Shown: positions 24,395 through 35,748, counted from the stretch's first letter. The stretch: DNA of 60,000 nucleotides from Diphasiastrum complanatum (GCA_029204225.1 CM055092.1:78442527-78502526), one strand, 5' to 3'. Program-made: numbers and translations. The notes: a model not told the origin generated them from the sequence alone.

Positions 24395-24513
24395 TCTATG
24401 ACCCTACAATGCTTCTTGGTTTCCAAGGGGAGGCTCGAACTTGAGACCAAAGAAACTTTGGATGTCAAGATAACCAATTGAGCCAACACCCTTGAGTCTA
24501 TGACCCTACAATG
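24395..24513 (-). mobile_element. Short tRNA-like SINE with 17 bp target duplication
   Basis: The body (24412-24496, 85 bp) reads on the minus strand with a Pol III A-box-like TGGCTCAATTGG and a B-box-like AAGTTCGAGCC, and ends TTGGAAACCAAGAAG. It is flanked by a perfect 17 bp direct repeat, TCTATGACCCTACAATG (24395-24411 and 24497-24513), the mark of target-primed insertion. There is no poly-A tail and no tRNA-unrelated region. The other copies are at 25660-25846 and 31780-31865. Confidence 0.85.
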
Positions 24514-25640
24514 GCACAGTTACTACTAACTAGTTTAGTTATTCTTTAGTTGTTCGTTTTTTTGATTGTTGATATGTTTGAAGCCAGTGGCGGAGGTGTT
24601 TGGAGGTAGAGGAGACCTGAGATAGCCTCTAAGGGCTTGACACATTAGCATCTAAATAAAAAACCCACAAAAAACTATAAAATCTATATTTTTAAAGGGA
24701 AAAGTGAGAAAAAAACACCATCAGACCTTGATTTCTCACAATCGATTCGAAACTAACCTTCACATGACTAAAAGCAGTTTGAGGACACAGTCCTAGCCCT
24801 GCATAGAACCCTCCAAGAGTTACATCCCAATAGAATTGCAGAAAGTGAAAAATACCAAAAAAATTCAAGAAACACTTGAAAAACAAAAAAAATTACAAAA
24901 CTGCTCAGTAACCTTTGCCACTTCTACAGAAGCTAGATCTCTTTGAGACAAGCTTACATACGAGTCTGCGAGAGCTCCCAAGCAGTTTAAGAGGCCTTGT
25001 GAGAATTTTAAAAGAGCAAATTTCCGGCTAGAATCCTCGCAGACGCCCTTCAATCCAAGCTAGATCCATCCCATATGCATCATTTTTTCATTGGACAATT
25101 TGTCCTGTTAAAAATATGGATCTTTGAAGAGTTCATTTATTTATTTACAAGATCTTTGAATGCTGAATTGATAGTGAGAATCACAACTACTTACAAGCAA
25201 TCAAATTTGAAAGGGATGTGAAAAATAGATAAACAGATTGAAAAAATGACTTGTGGTCCTTCTCAAATGTATCACATGTGTGAATGATGAGTCACCCAAG
25301 ATTGGCAAAGTTATGTGTGTGGGCCTTGGTTCTATTATCATAAATGATAAGTTGTCACCATGGAGGATGCCTGGTATTTACGCCTAAGCTATGTTAAAAG
25401 ATGGTCAACAAGTTAACGAGGCACTCATGTCCATTAACACTATTCTACAACCTTAGTTAGGGATTGGCATATGATTACCTATAATTGTGCAATACTAGAG
25501 TCCACACGTTAATCAACTAACTAATAAATATATTCTAATACTTTAGAAATTTAATAATAGTACAAGATCGACCTAGGTTCATTTACCTTCCAATATGATG
25601 TAAGTAACTTACATGATAGTGTTTCACACACTCCTCACAC
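24514..25640. other. Intergenic, no gene recognised
   Basis: AT-rich sequence without LTR ends or convincing coding regions. 24590-25080 has somewhat higher complexity (a GTGGCGGAGGTGTTTGGAGG start), but I could not assign it to a family. Confidence 0.4.
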
Positions 25641-25865
25641 CATTTCACACACTCCTCACCCAACGGGGTTGGCTCAACTGGTTAGCTTGGCATCCAAAGT
25701 TTCTTTGGTCCCAGGTTCGAGCCTCCCCTTGGAAACCAAGAAGCATTTCACACACTCCTCACCCAACGGGGTTGGCTCAGTTGGTTGGCTTGGCATCCAA
25801 AGTTTCTTTGGTCCCAGGTTCGAGCCTCCCCTTGGAAACCAAGAAGCATTTCACACACTCCTCAC
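25641..25865 (+). mobile_element. Tandem pair of short tRNA-like SINEs sharing target duplications
   Basis: Two 84 bp bodies (25660-25743 and 25763-25846) differ at about three positions. The 19 bp repeat CATTTCACACACTCCTCAC occurs before, between and after them (25641-25659, 25744-25762, 25847-25865). The A box is TGGCTCAACTGG, the B box GGTTCGAGCC, and a GGGG near the 5' end can pair with CCCC after the B box, as in a tRNA acceptor stem. A perfect CCAAAGTTTCTTTGG hairpin sits where the anticodon arm would be. A third, partial copy of the flank lies just upstream (25621-25640). Confidence 0.85.
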
Positions 25866-28663
25866 ACCATGCTAATTATGATTCAATGATTAAAGCAATA
25901 ACACACTAGCACAAATCAAAATTGAATCAATTTAAGTGTGGAGATAAGTCGACTTATCTCATTTTAAGCATGCCTCCATAGATAATAATAACCAAGTTTG
26001 TTACATGAAAGAATGCATTGGCAAGTTGCATTCTTAGCATGAATGTGTGTGCTTCATAGCTCAAGTGACATCTATCCATAATTGGGGTCTAAGTGTCAAC
26101 TACCATCTCGATGCTCATGTTGGTTCCATTGTCTATCTACCTTTTTTGGCTACTTTTTTTAAGGAGCTTGTACACTATGTGAAAAACAAAAAATCTCTCA
26201 AGCCATTGTGCAGTTGAATAAAATTATTCAATGCTTTTTTTCATTGCATGCTCTATTCACACATTAGAGGAAATTTGGGTTCCAAAAGGATCTTATAGGA
26301 AGTCTCGACTAGCAGAGATTATATTTAGAGAGAAAAATGCTCAAATAGTCTATGTTCACATGTTCACAAACTCTCAAAATTGTGCAAATACTCTATGTAT
26401 ACAATGTATATCCTTGTGAAGTTGAATGAAACCAAACTTCATACCTTAGAGAGAGGAGGTGCTAACCATCATGCCACATCACCACTTACCAAGTGAATAA
26501 TAATTGCATAAAAAAATGATTCTACTATGTACTATAGTGGTTTTTTAAAATATTATAAGAAGCTTATCAAACCATAAAAAAAACACTATTTATAATTCTT
26601 TATGAAAGCTAACAACATTTCAATTCAAAAGTTGGTAAGAACCTATAGATATGCAAAAAGCCCATGCTTCATGCTCCTACCCATTCTTGATGTTCCTACC
26701 CATGCGAAGGTGGAATCAAACTCTAGAGCCCAAGAAGCAACCACTAGGTCAACTCCAGAGCCAACAAGGTTCTAATTTTTAAATAAATAGGCTTTTGTTA
26801 TGAATTGCCAGACTCATTTGTTTATTTGATGTCTCATAAGGCAAATCCATGTACCTATAAAAATGAAAAGAGAAATTTAATATATATAAAAGATTCTTCA
26901 TGCTAGCATTCCACTAATGTAAAGACATTTTGTAAATGAGACTAATCATTATTCTTTACTCTAAGTGGTACGATCCACTTGGAACCATAGTCTTGAATGT
27001 GGCAAGATTCTCCATCCAACCTTATGTAAAAGTTCACCTAGAAGTTTAACTAAACTAAAAACCAATGTAACACATCGAATAGAAAATTTCCATGCAACAT
27101 TGAGCTCTATTGTCAATCTTACTAAGCCATAGATATTTCTGTCAAGGCAATAAAAGTCATACAAAAGCTATGGTACATTTTTTTACAATCTACCAAGCAA
27201 TAACATTTATGATTCACCTTAAATTTGATTATTTACCATCATGTAAAAAGCATTAGTGAATATAAGAAATCTTATTCGCCTAACTTTGCTATATTTATGA
27301 ATTTTAGCAAGGAATAAATCACCTAGTGTGTGATAATTTAGCTATTTTATATTTTGAAATAAAAAACCTTGGTTTTGAGTAACAACTTCTTGTGCAACTA
27401 GAATAATCACTTCTCACAAAAGAAGCTATCATGTCTCTATTTCCAACTAGTGGGCATTGAGGCCCTGGGTATGTTGATGCCCATTGGAGTATTATCAAAT
27501 TCGACACATTCAGTTGCTCTCAAACTCCTCAACCCACAACTAGTTTCCAAACATCCAAAAGTTGCTTAGAAAAAGACTAAAGGCGGAAAACAAAAAAAGA
27601 AATCCTTCAACTCATTCAATATACCATATGGAACAATATGGCTAGCTCTAAAATGATCTGAAAGAGCTTTTATGCTTTGTGATTGATCATTGGTATGTTG
27701 TGCAGAACATGGGAAAATCTCCCATGTTCAATATATGACTTGCACTTAATTATATTTTCAAACTCATTCACTTGGTTATTCATTGAGTCTTGTTTAACCA
27801 ATGAATATATTTTTTAAATATGAAAGTAGACCACACACAGGATTTAGATTTTCAAATGATATCATTTGGATCTAAAACAAACTTAACAACCAGCGATTAT
27901 TTTCCATCAACATTACAATGCACTAGCATCATCATGTGCAATATTTATAGCAAACATACTTTCTTTTTGGCAACAACATTTATAGTGCACTTATAGCATG
28001 ATCATGTACAATATCTATATTCTCTTTTGCAACAACAATACTCAGCATGATCATCATCATGTACAATATTTACTCCACCGCTATGCTATGATCATCACGT
28101 AGCTATGATCATCATGTAGAATACTTAGACCTCATTAATTCCACATCTATAGGCTAACCTAGTTTGGAGGTGTTTTGGGCAACAACATTACTTAGCACTA
28201 GCATCATCAAGTCACAACATTAAAAACATATATCCTCATTTACAGACCGAGCCAACATTAAGCTTGTGGCTCTTAGATGTCCCTATTCCATGCCCAAAGT
28301 GGTATAATTAGAGCTACAAGTAAAACTTTGATCCAAAGCTTAAGGAGGGGGGCAGCTTATCAATACTTTTTGATCTGTTGATCCTAAAGATCAATATCTT
28401 TTGTTTTGTTTATCATGTATATGTTTTGATTGCTAATAATACACAATAAAAGACATTCAAGATCTATTATTCCTGTACTGTAGTTTCTCGTGGAATCACA
28501 ACATGTGTCTTGCTTGAGTGATGATGTCAAGCATTCCACAGTATTCTATGTCTTCCTGTAAGGTAGAAGAAGGCTGAACATTTTTACAGATTAATCTGAT
28601 CTGTATCCAAAGCTGTGTGAGACTTCATGGATTATTTGTACAGGAGCTATCATGTCAATGCAC
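25866..28663. other. Intergenic DNA downstream of the NPF gene
   Basis: About 2.8 kb of AT-rich DNA with no LTR ends and no frame resembling a known protein. 27900-28130 has repeated AT(A/C)ATCATGTA-type words around CATGATCATC. The 3' untranslated region of the minus-strand NPF gene should occupy the last few hundred bases. Confidence 0.5.
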
Positions 28664-31288
28664 CTACTTAGCTTGAACATTGATGTATTTGTAGAAGTGA
28701 GTACAGACTAGGAAATATCCCAAATTGAGCACCAACATCGCAAGCAACAACCAGAAGAAGTAATCCAGATGACCTTCATTCAGATTCTTAGGTAGCCAGC
28801 CTGATTTGCTGTCTCTGCTTGTGATGCTGCTTATAGTTGCTACAGTGAGAGTGCTCAAGTAATTGCCCACGGCCACACTTGCCATAGAAAATGCGCTCCC
28901 CAGACCTCTTAAACCATCAGGAGATTGCTCGTAGAAAAATTCATTCTGCCCAACATATGTGAAAACCTCGGCTGCTCCAGTCAAAAAATACTGAGGCACC
29001 TGCCAGAATACACTCATAGGGGCTAAAGCTCCAATTTTGTGAGTCAAGCCGAGATTTTTAACTATATTTAATCTTTTGATCTCAACGACAGCAGCTGCGA
29101 CCATGCCCAGCATAGCTACTACCAAACCGATGCTCATTCTTTGCAGCACTGTGAAGCCTTTGGGATTTCCTGTGAATCTTCTGGAAAACGGAACAAGAAA
29201 TGACTCATATATGAGTGTACAGATCACTACACTGATAGTATAGAAGGTGAAAAGTGATGCTGGAGAGAGATTTAGTCTGCCCAGCCGAGTGTCCATAACT
29301 GCCCCCTGTTCTACAAACGTGCTGGTAGCTTGTGCAGTAACAAGTTGATATACACACATACACGCCCAAATTGGAACCATTCGGATCAAGCATTTCACCT
29401 CCTCCACTTGGGTTACTGTGCATAGGATCCAGGGGCTATTGTGGCTATCGTTAGCCCCGTCTCTCGGCGTTTTGGTCGCTGCTTTGTCAAGAAACCTTCA
29501 ACATTTTCAATCCAACAAAATTTTCAGAACAGACCAGAATTTCAAATAAGATATTACTAAGATCTAAGATCAATTTAGAACAGACCAGAATTTTAAATAA
29601 GATATTACTACAGCTTTCATACTATTTGCATGTAACCAATTTTCATAGCTGCAAACTCAACGTGAGAAAATCAAGCTTTCCACCTGACCTGCACTACAAC
29701 GAACGCCTACCTGAAGCCTTTGCTGTGAAAGATTCTCCGACTCCCTTGTTTAGAGGCCTCCTGGTCATGCAACTCAAACAATAGATCGCTGTTAGAGGGT
29801 GGTCGAACGTTCCATTTCCTGAGCGCCGCGACTAACACTTGAGCAGCCCGGGCGAAAGGGTTTCCTCCGGGTTTGAAATGTCTATAAAAGGGGATACCTG
29901 CTACAAACAGAATTCCTGCCAACCCAATTGTAGCTGTAGAGACTCCAAAACCCAGTGCATAGCTTTTGTTCTCTTCAATGTAAGACAGAACAATCGTGAC
30001 AAATAGCGATCCTACAAGCGAGGCGACGAAGAAGTAGCTAAAGTAGGAGCTCTTCTGGCTTTGCTCGGGTGGATACTCGTCATCAAACTGGTCAGCTCCC
30101 AAAGCTGTCATACAAGGCTGATGTCCACCCGCTCCGAGAGCTGATATGTAGAGCGCTGTATAAAGAAAAGCTTTCTGGCTACTCGAAGGAGGCGTACATT
30201 CTGTGGCAGAGTTGACTCCACAATTGGACTTTGGCTGTAGCGAAGGTAGAGCAGCCTGTAGCGTAAGAAGTAGTGTTCCCTGCCAGATCAACTCTCTTAG
30301 CATAAATCAATGCAATCATCCCAATCCAAACAAAAAATATACGTATGAACTGTGGTTCCTCTACGTAATACTCTGGACATTATATGACACTGATGCAGTG
30401 CAGAGTTCTACTTTGATCTGGCACTTACCAAGAAATGGATTGCGACAAAAAGAACGGAGGCCCCGTACCGACCAAGGTAAGCATCTCCTATAAATGCGCC
30501 TACTAAAGATGTTATGTAGGATGTTCCTGACCAAGTGGTTGCTGCATTGGCAGCTGCCGCATTAGTCAGGTGCAGCTCCTTTCTCAAGTACAACACCAAG
30601 TTTGTAGCAACTCCAAAGTATGTAATTGTGCCCAAAATCTGATATCCTGGAAATCATCACCAATTAGATAGCTCATATATCAATTCCCCAAATTTTGGTT
30701 ATTTCTACTAGCTTGTAGTGATCATCCGCATTAGTGACGTTATTCAAGAACTTGAATTAAATCGCATGGAAAATATAGTCGATGTCCCACCCAATACAAA
30801 AGAGGCAGATTTCCAGCCTCCGGTCTTGCTTCTTATGGCAGGCCTTCCAAAAAAGTCTAGTGAACCATCTTTGGTAAATTCACGGTGCTCATCATGCATC
30901 TCAGTAGCTGACTGTCTTGTTGTATCTTCGTCATCACGCTTTGCACTAGCTGGGATGGCTTCTATATCCTGAATGCAAAGTTCGGCTTCTGCCTGCAGAG
31001 AGCGGATACAAGTTTTATCAAAGCTACTCTACTCTCTTGAAAGTTGAAATTACAAGCACATCTAATCAAGACATACCTCTAGAAGTGATAATTAGTACTT
31101 TGTCTCAGCTCCAGAACTTTCTAACAAAGTACGCTACACAAGCAACCAACTACAGCACATAAATGGAAACAGGATTACTGGCTATGGAGCTTGCCATTGA
31201 TGTAAATCAAAGGATGAATGCAGAACATGACATTATGCATGCATTAGATTATCGATCGTTATCTACTTAATTGCTCGGTTCTCACCAT
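28664..31288 (-). CDS. NRT1/PTR family (NPF) transporter, NPF7-like
   Basis: Predicted minus-strand exons: 31286-31288 (ATG only), 30791-30992, 30429-30646, 29711-30279 and 28664-29495; all introns are GT-AG and the phases agree, giving 607 residues, normal for this major-facilitator family. NPF proteins are proton-coupled plasma- or endomembrane carriers of nitrate, peptides, hormones or glucosinolates (family knowledge). Visible blocks are SLDFFGRPAIRSKTGGWKSA at the N-terminus, TTWSGTSYITSLVGAFIGDAY, the signature GADQFDDEYP, FKPGGNPFARAAQVLVAA, CTVTQVEEVKCLIRMVPIW, QYFLTGAAEVFTYVGQNEFF and NLNEGHLDYFFWLL near the end. The first-helix ExxER proton-coupling motif reads QILGT, as expected for NPF7-type members (NRT1.5-like) from memory. 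The last exon holds six predicted helices. No stop interrupts the exons. The single-codon first exon is the least certain part. Confidence 0.85.
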
Positions 31289-31763
31289 GGTATAAGCTGT
31301 AGCCCCTATATTTTTTTGAAGAACAAACCACTTTTGCACCGCCCAACTCTGCAGCTAGCTGTTTAACCACCAAAATACCACATCAATCTGCAAGATACCA
31401 GCTGCATTGCACTGCACATCCAGATTCCAACCTACACTGAAACAGTGGCAAGCAGTACTCGTACTGCAGAAGCTCACTGGGATAAATTCAAGCCTATTAT
31501 TCATAAAGCTCTCCCATGACATGCTTTGCCGTCATAGGTGTGTTGTTAGGCAGAATTGTGCCATTTTCCAAGGTGGGTCCTGCTGCTATTCGCTATCGCA
31601 GCTGATCTCTCTCCCAGTCGAAAGTCCGCACGCATTCTGTTTCCAAGTAAAACATTCATGGCACAAGTGATCTCAACACGTGCGAAAGAAAAGCGAAAGA
31701 GCTCTGTCGAGAGCGCTCCTTGAAGGCACTTACACAAAATTTTAAAAATGATTCTTCTTATGT
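31289..31763. other. Upstream region of the NPF gene
   Basis: About 475 bp between the proposed start codon and the next SINE. It is less AT-rich than the surroundings and should hold the promoter and 5' untranslated region. I saw no unambiguous TATA box position. Confidence 0.35.
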
Positions 31764-31881
31764 CATAATACAATATATGAGTTAAGGGTGTTGGCTCAAT
31801 TGGTTATCTTGACATCCAAAGTTTCTTTGGTCTCAAGTTTGAGCCTCTCCTTGGAAACCAAGAAGCATAATACAATATATG
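31764..31881 (+). mobile_element. Short tRNA-like SINE with 16 bp target duplication
   Basis: The body at 31780-31865 (86 bp) matches the other copies: TTGGCTCAATTGG A box, AAGTTTGAGCC degenerate B box, and a TTGGAAACCAAGAAG end. It is flanked by a perfect 16 bp direct repeat, CATAATACAATATATG (31764-31779 and 31866-31881). It lies about 0.5 kb upstream of the proposed NPF start codon. Confidence 0.85.
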
Positions 31882-33339
31882 TGATAAAATAAGCTCTACT
31901 TTTCTTGCCCTTTTGTATGATCTCTTTGTTTTGACTTGATCAATCCCCACTAAGCAATTTTGCTTATTCTATTCCACCTAAATTTTTCTTCTTGGTATTA
32001 TCAACCCGGGGGGCTCACCCAGAATCAAACTTGGGCGGACGAGCCAACCTCAAGCATGATACACCAACTCACCAACTCACTTAGAGGTGTGGAAAATTTC
32101 TTCCTACCAATTCTGGATTCACATCTGGATGAATGATTGTTCTTGCTTTGTTCCAGCTTTTATATTGCCTTATCCTTGTGTAATATGTAATGTTGTACCA
32201 ACTTAGACGTCAATCTCATCTTAGATCACTTGGAACTTATGGCACCTTTCCATGTCACTCATTCACTAGGAATGACATAATCCCAACTCGGTTGCTGGCC
32301 CGAAAAAAGTCACACTAAAAGTCAATAAAGAGAAGAAAATATAGATAGTAATGCTGTTGTGATTTTTTCCAACAATTTCTAGTCATGAGTGGAGGAGAAC
32401 CAAGCTTCCCATGTGCACTATATTTGAGAATTTTAGTCAATTTACTAGAAGTCAAAATGAAAAGTCAAATAAAGAGAATAAAAGCTAGCTATGCTCTCAG
32501 ATTTTTCCCAACAACTTCTAGTTGATATATGAAGAGCTTCCTAAAGCCTCACTGCTAGAACAATAATCAAAATTTCTATGATATTAACAAGAATGCCACC
32601 AAACACTTTGATGAACTAGTACCGTTTTTCCAGATTTTAAAGAGCAACATAGCCAATATTAGGCTCCATATTCTCAATGTGTGCTCATACTCTAATTCTA
32701 TAATGTCATTTGGAGGGACAATTAAACTCGACGACATTGTTTTAGGACATTGACCTTTTTTAGTATTTTTTTCATCACCCATTTTTAGCCTAAATTGATG
32801 CTTTGCTGAGAGTCAATCTCAACATTTATAAAAGAAAAGGTATAGAAAAATGCATATTGACAATAAATAAAGACACGTTCTATTACAAATTTCATAAAAC
32901 CATCCTAATAAAAAATAAAAAAACATCTGAAGACAAAACATGATTTTTGAGGAGCCCAAACTTGCATGAAATAAAAAATTTACTTTATTAAAATCCATAA
33001 CAATGCTACAAAGAAAATTATCAAATCATTTTTTCTATACTCAAACCTGTAGATACAATTTTTTTTTTTAAAAGTGACAATATTATTACTTGATATTTCA
33101 AAACTATTGAGATATAAATTTTTTATTTTCAATTAATTGTTAGTTTTGAATATAAAAATTTGCAATATTGTCGTTTTTTAACTTAAAAAACACATGAATA
33201 AGTAGATATATTTAAAAGTGTACAAAATATATGAATTTTTTCTAAAAACTATTATTTTAAGAGTTTATTATTAATGTATTGAGAACTTAAAGCATTTTAG
33301 AATTTCTTACCATAAAATACCTCTAATTTTCTCACTTGC
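31882..33339. other. Intergenic AT-rich DNA
   Basis: No gene, LTR end or tandem repeat recognised in about 1.45 kb. 32800-33340 becomes very AT-rich, much like 1191-1966, and precedes the second methyltransferase-like fragment in the same relative position. Confidence 0.45.
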
Positions 33340-33655
33340 GCTCAATAGATCTAACACCCAATTTATAGGGTGAGAAAAAACTTCAATTAAACGATTTATT
33401 CATTGTTGTAGTTGTTGGTACATTAAATGATTTATTAGCTATTGTGGCTTTTGGTACGGACAAGCCACATAACCGACCATGGGATTATTTAGCTATTTTG
33501 TAACCGTTGAAAAATCAAATAAATTGTCCAAAAAATGTTTGGTTGTTGTTGTTGTAATATAGCATCCAACGTTTGTCGTCAAGAGAATAATAAACAATTG
33601 TTATGTGTTTCACTTCGTTACATACCTCGCTCCACCAACATTTTGAACATTTAAT
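33340..33655 (-). pseudogene. Second copy of the methyltransferase-like last exon
   Basis: The minus strand matches exon 1967-2624. Shared blocks are CPYQKPQ, INHL, VFSH and W.LDL, plus conserved nucleotide stretches such as AAGCCACAATAGCTAATAAAT against AAGCCACAACAAATAATTAAT. It reads NNPMVGYVACPYQKPQ, then LINHL, and next a partial repeat of the same block (QQLQQ, INRLIEVFSHPINW), so about 40 bp were duplicated. The FSG motif is degraded to LLSA and several stops are present. Only this exon and a little of the preceding intron are recognisable. Confidence 0.65.
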
Positions 33656-33793
33656 TTAAACCTAAATTTTTTTTTTTTTGTAACAAATTGATTTCAAAAA
33701 TTCAGTAAAACAATGAAGGATGGTTTCATACCTTAAAAAAGGTACGGAATGGGTTTTATACGATCTTAGATATATATATCTATACATACATCA

Positions 33794-33817
33794 TGTGTGT
33801 GTGTGTGTGTGTGTGTG

Positions 33818-33900
<83 letters not shown>
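33794..33900. repeat. Compound microsatellite (TG)n(TC)n(TA)n(CA)n
   Basis: Four adjoining dinucleotide tracts: TG at 33794-33817, TC to about 33839, TA to about 33889, then CA to 33900. The TA tract can form a cruciform. Confidence 0.97.
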
Positions 33901-33902
<2 letters not shown>

Positions 33903-33916
33903 GTAAAGAGTGCTCG

Positions 33917-34003
33917 TCGTTGACGGGCAATGGACGGCCGTTGTTGACGGGTGGCCGATGGTCGTTGATGGGTGGCCGATGGTTGTTGACGGGTGGCCGA
34001 TGT
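33917..34003 (+). repeat. GC-rich minisatellite
   Basis: About four diverged units of 19-24 bp around the core TTGACGGGTGGCCGATGG. It is clearly GC-richer than everything around it. It follows the compound microsatellite directly and is followed by GTGTGT/GTATGT-rich DNA up to about 34200. Confidence 0.8.
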
Positions 34004-35147
34004 ATGTGTGCGTATGTATGTGAGTGCATGTGTTATCTGTGTATGTGGATTTGTGTGCTTGATGGAGTGTGTGATTTATGTGGTTAATGGTGTGTGTGTG
34101 TGTGTGCGTGAAATGTGTGTGTGTGTATGCATGTGTGATTTATGTGACCGATGGTGTGTGCATGTGTGTATGAGTGTGCATGTGCATTTCTCTGTGTATA
34201 CTGAACTGCTTTAGGGCAGGAAATACTTGAAATGGACAACCGGAAGAGGTCATCAGCCACCTCAGCCAGTCCATTAGTATGGATGAAAACAACACTTCTT
34301 CGAGGTGGATAAGCAAGTTCAGACGATCTCGTTCGATGTCTTGTTTCAGATCTACAAAGGTGGAAGTAGTTTCTACTCTCGTTTTCGTAGTGAAAGAGTC
34401 ACCCACAATGCTTCAAGGAATAAATAAGAGAGAGAGGTTATAAAGTGCTTCAAGGAATATATAAGAGAGTGAAGAATAACGCATCACCACATATATTTAA
34501 AAATTTATTTTGAAAGCTTGATGTCACATGCAAACAGTCCAAACAATCCAATGTCACATTCAGTTGCAGTCTACATCTATGACATTATGTCACGATAGAC
34601 AACATTAAATGCAAATTTTGCACATTATCATTGACATGCAGTAATATATGCTGCAATAAGCAATACCTTAAACAATACATTGATGTCATTTATGTACGAC
34701 AAATTCTGTCATGCACAATTTGCATTTCTCCTTCCATGCCTCTGCACTTTGTGTTTCTTCACCAAGTCCACTCTCCTCTGGTGTCTCTCATTTACCACCG
34801 TGCAAACATGAATAAAAGAATTTTACTTTCTAATATGAGTGTTTCTTCAGTGTATTCGAATTTCGGTATTTTGTGAAAACAACATCAATACAAAACAATA
34901 AAGAATATACGGTACTTTTTCAGTGCTTCCAAAACATGGAGATGAAAATGTAATGTTTACCTATTTGGAATTGCATTGACTTGTATGTCGTTTTGTGAAT
35001 TCTTGATCTGCAACTCCCTGCAGAAACATACCAAGAATCCAAAACAGCAACACGATAGCTTTTAGTATAAATAACATGTCTATAGTAAAAGCATACAAAG
35101 ATTATATTTGTTTACAGCACTTCCATGTACATAGTATCACAACTACA
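34004..35147. other. Intergenic, GT-rich then AT-rich
   Basis: 34004-34200 is rich in TGTGTG, TGTATG and related words. 34200-34420 has balanced composition and an open minus-strand frame (residues include TKTRVETTSTFVDLKQDIER) that I do not recognise and cannot call a gene. The rest shows nothing. Confidence 0.35.
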
Positions 35148-35560
35148 AATATAGGCCCATTGCCACGCACATAAGACGAGGACCATATTTGACCCAATGG
35201 CAATGTCCGTGGCAAACTGCATGGCAATGAACACGTGGCACTGCCACGCGTAGCACTGCCACGCCGTCAAAGTTTTCCATCACCGGCGCTTCCTCCAAAC
35301 AGATTTTTTTTTTTTGGGGGGGGGGCTCAAAGCAATTCAAATTCTAAATCCGCGTGGCACTTCCATGCGTATAATTCTAGAATTTTGCCATGTGTGGCAC
35401 TTTTTTTCCAGAATGCTAAATTTTGCCACGCATGGCAAAATGCTAATTTTTTTTTTTGAAGTTTGCCACGCGTGGCAAAATTTTCCAGTAAGTTCAAACT
35501 TGCCACGCCGTGATAAGTTTTCTGAAATTTTTTTAGGGCGTGGCACTGCCATGCAGAAAT
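35148..35560. repeat. Cluster of GCCACGCGTGGC-type palindromes
   Basis: At least ten TGCCACG/CGTGGCA or near-matching half-sites occur in about 410 bp, several as palindromes. TTTGCCACGCGTGGCAAA is a perfect 18 bp palindrome at 35462-35479. Near-perfect ones lie at about 35380-35395 (TGCCATGTGTGGCA) and 35424-35437 (TGCCACGCATGGCA). A denser patch lies at 35225-35270. T-runs separate the sites. No coding sequence is apparent. Confidence 0.7.
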
Positions 35561-35661
35561 ATTTTAACCAAAAAAAAAACCCGCGAAATGGAAAAGGTGG
35601 GGGCCTCGACTGTATTTGCAAATCGATTTCGTGAAGAGAAGCTTTTGAAGGAAAAGCTTTG

Positions 35662-35663
<2 letters not shown>

Positions 35664-35748
<85 letters not shown>
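35664..35748. repeat. GA microsatellite
   Basis: About 85 bp of (GA)n, running into the 3' end of the minus-strand reading frame at 35750-36229, so that frame terminates in a Ser-Leu run. Confidence 0.98.

Noticed and set aside
25660-25846. Functional tRNA genes
   Set aside because: A- and B-box-like words and acceptor-like pairing are present, but the anticodon arm is a tight hairpin without a normal seven-base loop. Target duplications show they are SINE insertions.
25641-25865. CRISPR-like array (repeats with spacers)
   Set aside because: The repeats are a target duplication and the spacers are two copies of the same SINE. No CRISPR array is expected or seen in this plant DNA.
33766-34087. 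Frames through the compound microsatellite and minisatellite
   Set aside because: Tyr-Ile, Arg-Glu and His-Thr runs come directly from dinucleotide repeats.
34140-34406. 88-codon minus-strand frame with normal-looking composition
   Set aside because: It could be an exon fragment, but no splice sites or homology could be argued, and one end runs into GT-rich repeats.
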